Assembly: GCF_041053105.1 (NCBI RefSeq)
Contig: NZ_CP163444.1
Span: forward strand, 8,774,501-8,838,500
Reading direction: 5' to 3'
DNA: 64,000 bases
From: Streptomyces sp. R44
GTDB lineage: Bacteria; Actinomycetota; Actinomycetes; Streptomycetales; Streptomycetaceae
A model generated the notes under the pieces. That model worked only from the letters and a program-made list of their open reading frames with translations. It was not told where the DNA came from and did no database searches. Below are positions 61,100 to 64,000 of this stretch, one piece after another. The stretch's first letter is position 1. Each line of letters begins with the position of its first letter. Made by a program: the position numbers and the translations under genes.

Positions 61100-62899
61100 T
61101 CAGTCTTTTGCGTCGTTGGGCATGACTTTGGTGACTTTGCCGGTGGGGTCGGTTTCGATGCGGCCGCTCTGGTTGTAGTTGTTCGAGACGTAGATCGACA
61201 TGTGCTTGGGGTCGCCGAAGGTCGGGTCGTCGCCTGTGACGAGCAGGTACCGCGTCGAGATGTCTTTGACGTTGAGTTCCTTGTCTGCTCGCTTCAGCAG
61301 GGCGGGGAGGGCATCCCAGTTGAAGTCGTCCATGCTGAAGGGGCTGTCCATGGGGCCGACGCTGCCGCTGATGATTCCTTTTTCGGGGCCGGTTTCGGGG
61401 CGGTAGGTCCAGTTGTCGTAGCGGCTCTTGCTGCCCTTGACCATGACCTGGGCCGAGACGTATTCCGGGTAGACGGTGAGGTCGCATACCTGGTTGGTGC
61501 CCGTGGCCTCTTTCAGCGCCTTGAGCGCCGTGCGGATGCCATCCGGGGTCAGCAGGTTGCGCACGGCCGGCTTCCCCTCGTCGTCGCCCGTGTTCGCAGG
61601 TACGTCTGCCGCGTTGGAGGCGCTGGGTGCGGGAGTGCGGGAGCCGGACGTGGTCGGGCCGGAGGGCTGGGCGTTCTGGTCCTTGGAGCCGCCGAGGCCG
61701 GGGATGAGAGTCCACGCGAGGAGCCCTGCCAGCACCGTCGCGGCCACGGTGGAACCGACGGCGATTCCGCGGGCACGACGCCGGGCCTGTTCGGCGTGCC
61801 CTGGCTCGTGCGACCCGTGCGGAGCGATTGGCGGCACGCTGTCCCACGGGGTTGGGCCCGGTGTGGGGTGGGCGGTGGGGCCGGCCGGATAGGACGTCGG
61901 CCTGACGGACGGGTGGGACGTCCCTTCGGGTGGCCACGGTGTCGCCGGGCCGAAGCCGGTCGCGGGCGGGGTCGCCGGCGCAGGTGCGGTGGCCGTCGCG
62001 GGCGGGAGGAGGTGGTAGGAGGTGGACGTGGCGGCGTCCGAGACTGTGCCGGGGGGCGTGCCCGCGGCGGCTGCGGCGAGGAGTGCGTCCAGAGCGGCGG
62101 CGTCGGGCCGCGCCGTGGGGTCCTTGACGAGGACGGCGGACAGTGTTGTTGCGAGCGCCCCTGCCCGACGCGGCGGCGGCAGTGGCTCGCTGAGGACGGC
62201 TGCCAGTGTGGCCAGCGTGGATCCCCTGCGCAGCGGGTGCGCGCCTTCCACGGCGACGTACAGCAGCATCGCGAGTGACCACAGGTCGGACGCGGGGCCG
62301 CCCTCGTCGCCGGAGATGCGCTCAGGTGCCATGTAGTCGGGGGTCCCGATGATGGAGCCGGTGGCGGTCAGCGCGGTCGATTCCCGGATGGCGGCGATGC
62401 CGAAGTCGGTGAGCACGGGACGGCCGTCGGGCCGCAGCAGTACGTTGGCCGGCTTCACGTCCCGGTGCTGGATGCCGGCGTCGTGCGCGGCCCGCAGCGC
62501 GGTGAGCAGTTCGCGTCCGAGTCTGGCCGCCGCTACGGGTTCCATGGGCCCGATTGCCAACTGGTCCGCGAGCGAGCCGCCGGTCACCAGTTCCATGACG
62601 AGCCAGGGGTAGGTGTCTTCGCCGCCGTCCACGATGTGGTGGATGGTCACGACACCAGGGTGCTGGACCCGAGCGAGCGCCTGTGCCTCGCGCAGCACGC
62701 GCTCGCGCAGCATGCGAGCCGCCTGCGGGTCGTACTCGGCGAGCCCCGGGTCGGGTGGGCGCACCTCTTTGAGGGCGACGGCCCGGTCGAGCACGATGTC
62801 CCTCGCACGCCACACCGTGCCCATCCCGCCGCCGCCGAGCCGCGTCTGGAGCTCGAAGCGGCCATCGATCACCCGTCTGCCGGGCTCCGAGTCGTTCAT
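61100..62899 (-). CDS. Membrane Ser/Thr protein kinase (PknB-like)
   Basis: A 599-residue kinase. Residues 10-270 are a complete Hanks-type domain: Gly loop LGGGGMGTVWRARD, catalytic Lys in AVALKEV, HRDVKPANVLL, TDFGIA, and the APE motif in YMAPERI. A Pro/Thr-rich linker follows, then one membrane helix (VGSTVAATVLAGLLAWTLIP, about residues 385-405) and an external domain of about 175 residues with ALKALKEATGTNQVCDLTVY. No PASTA repeats, so the sensor is different from PknB. No phosphatase or FHA gene is adjacent. Confidence 0.9.
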   Translation of the reverse strand: MNDSEPGRRVIDGRFELQTRLGGGGMGTVWRARDIVLDRAVALKEVRPPDPGLAEYDPQAARMLRERVLREAQALARVQHPGVVTIHHIVDGGEDTYPWLVMELVTGGSLADQLAIGPMEPVAAARLGRELLTALRAAHDAGIQHRDVKPANVLLRPDGRPVLTDFGIAAIRESTALTATGSIIGTPDYMAPERISGDEGGPASDLWSLAMLLYVAVEGAHPLRRGSTLATLAAVLSEPLPPPRRAGALATTLSAVLVKDPTARPDAAALDALLAAAAAGTPPGTVSDAATSTSYHLLPPATATAPAPATPPATGFGPATPWPPEGTSHPSVRPTSYPAGPTAHPTPGPTPWDSVPPIAPHGSHEPGHAEQARRRARGIAVGSTVAATVLAGLLAWTLIPGLGGSKDQNAQPSGPTTSGSRTPAPSASNAADVPANTGDDEGKPAVRNLLTPDGIRTALKALKEATGTNQVCDLTVYPEYVSAQVMVKGSKSRYDNWTYRPETGPEKGIISGSVGPMDSPFSMDDFNWDALPALLKRADKELNVKDISTRYLLVTGDDPTFGDPKHMSIYVSNNYNQSGRIETDPTGKVTKVMPNDAKD

Positions 62900-63605
62900 G
62901 GGCGGGAGCCTACGGTGCGTCGGTGACACGCTGCAGAGCGGGTGGCGGATCGTGCCCCCGGTTCTCTCCTTGACGCCCTTGACAAGGGGCCGGTCACCGG
63001 GGGGTCTGTTGGTCGCCCTATTACGGGTGTGATCCGCAGCGGCCTTGACCAGCGGTGACAAGTCCCGGCGATTTCTCACCATGCCCCGCCAGGAGGCAAC
63101 GCTTCCCGGCTGCGGAACTTAGCGCCCAGCGGCGCTTTCCTGCCCCGGTCAGGACCAAGATTGGAGCGGTTGCCATTCGCGCGGCCAGAGTCTCACCCAC
63201 GGGATGATCCGAGCCCTCGACGAGTGACCTCCTCTGGTCCAGGGCCTCGCCTCGTTCTTTCAGAACGACTGGGACGTGACTCCGTGCGTGAGAACGGGTT
63301 CTGGCTCGCTTTCCGTGATGCGCACGCTGAGTGAAGGCTGACCCTCCGGTCAGGTTCCGGGAGGTTACCCAGGGCTCCGCGGCGGCCGACGCCGGGGCTG
63401 CAGGTGCGGGTTGCTCAGCCCCGTGAGCGTCGCGTCGGTCGTGCCGTGGCGGCGTCGGGCGGCCCTGTCCGGCTGGTTGACCTCGGGCGGCTGTCGAGGG
63501 CGACGCCGAGCACGTGGACCAGCCGATCTCCGCCCTGAGTCGGGCGGAGACCGGCCACGGGACCGTGACGGCGGGCGCGCGCCGCGGCACCGTGGACGGA
63601 GATGG
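62900..63605. other. Intergenic, no gene recognised
   Basis: This is the kinase promoter region and the stretch up to the phosphotransferase. Minus-strand frames give readings that look partly protein-like (VPVVLKERGEALDQRRSLVE), but no start or family resemblance is evident. Confidence 0.4.
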
Positions 63606-64000
63606 TCACCCTTCCGCCAGTCGCCGCAGCAGCCGTCTGCCGGCGGACCCGGTGAACCACTCCGCATGGCCGACGTAGTAGTCGTACGCCAGGCGGGTGT
63701 TCTCCGCCGAGCGTGTGATGCCGTGGAAGTAGCCGAGCTCGGAGAGCGCGAACTCCGCGTGCACCAGCGGCAGGAGCACGGGGAGCGCTGCCGACTCCTG
63801 GGCGGTCAGTGGCCGCACGGACCGGTAGCCGTCGAGGAGGGCCACGGCGTCCTCCTCGCGCACGGGGCAGCCCGTCTGCAGCCACTGGACGGCGTTGCGC
63901 TCGATGGCCGTGGCCAGGTCGTGAACGGCCGTCGTCCGGTCGCTCATGCCGAAGTCCAGGACGGTGGACACCTCGCCGTCGGCGTCCCACAGCAGGTTCG
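63606..64000 (-). CDS. Phosphotransferase (APH/homoserine-kinase-like), 3' part
   Basis: The gene enters from beyond the right end. The visible 131 codons read NLLWDADGEVSTVLDFGMSD (the end of the catalytic loop and the DFG-equivalent), then VHDLATAIERNAVQWLQTGC, LLDGYRSVRPLTAQESAALP and YFHGITRSAENTRLAYDYYV. This is the APH phosphotransferase fold, close to homoserine kinase type II and related kinases of amino compounds. The N-terminal ATP-binding lobe is outside the window. Confidence 0.8.
   Translation of the reverse strand, partial: NLLWDADGEVSTVLDFGMSDRTTAVHDLATAIERNAVQWLQTGCPVREEDAVALLDGYRSVRPLTAQESAALPVLLPLVHAEFALSELGYFHGITRSAENTRLAYDYYVGHAEWFTGSAGRRLLRRLAEG

Noticed and set aside
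63021..63590. A 189-codon minus-strand frame upstream of the kinase
   Set aside because: Only scattered protein-like stretches, no start signal and no family; kept as intergenic.

Overview
The window looks like a Streptomyces chromosome, probably an arm or other accessory region. G+C is very high. GTG and TTG starts are common and many genes are joined by ATGA or GTGA overlaps. Several families are typical of streptomycetes, including TetR, AraC and Lrp regulators, a SpoIIE-type phosphatase with STAS and GAF domains, and a membrane Ser/Thr kinase. At least six insertion-sequence remnants (IS200/IS605 tnpB, IS630, IS701, IS110, two IS5-like) and about a dozen broken genes point to a fast-evolving region. 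I saw no rRNA, tRNA or CRISPR array.

Layout. 0-6.6 kb: an LmrA-type TetR gene overlapping a fused epimerase/hydrolase, then a second TetR gene divergent from two small membrane proteins with paired operator-like repeats, a GNAT acetyltransferase and an unknown protein. 6.7-12.2 kb: a small acidic peptide gene, a GNAT pseudogene abutting an IS605-type tnpB remnant, a quinone-oxidoreductase/AraC divergent pair, and an RNA-repair-domain/2H-phosphoesterase fusion. 12.4-19.2 kb: a mobile-element-like stretch of very small, translationally coupled genes (DUF6197 and paralogous unknowns), mostly unrecognised. 18-26.5 kb: secreted proteins (ricin-B lectin, RCC1-repeat plus DUF11), a cytidine deaminase, transposase remnants, an SMI1/KNR4 pseudogene and a thrice-repeated unknown gene.

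27-55 kb is a better-preserved stress and metabolism island. It holds a baeRF, lipoprotein and DUF1269 operon; arginine deiminase (arcA) with an arginine/ornithine-type antiporter (arcD); an M20 amidohydrolase with an MFS exporter beside a double Lrp regulator; a Tat-type multicopper oxidase; an SDR, SRPBCC and FAD-oxidoreductase operon; a CBS-domain protein, zinc alcohol dehydrogenase and Orn/Lys/Arg decarboxylase operon; and an FMN-reductase, SDR and PHP-domain operon. Arginine deiminase, the antiporter and the decarboxylase suggest arginine-to-ornithine energy and acid/anaerobic stress metabolism. That link is inferred from gene content.

55-64 kb holds transposase remnants, two oppositely oriented fragments of a ku (end-joining) gene, a STAS-GAF-PP2C phosphatase with an upstream winged-helix regulator, a Ser/Thr kinase with one membrane span, and a phosphotransferase running off the right end. 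No complete novel defence system is evident. The least explained parts are the coupled small-gene array at 12.6-17.8 kb, the tandem palindromic 16-bp repeats between arcD and arcA, the 23-bp repeats made from the arcA 3' end, and the acidic peptide gene at 6.9 kb.
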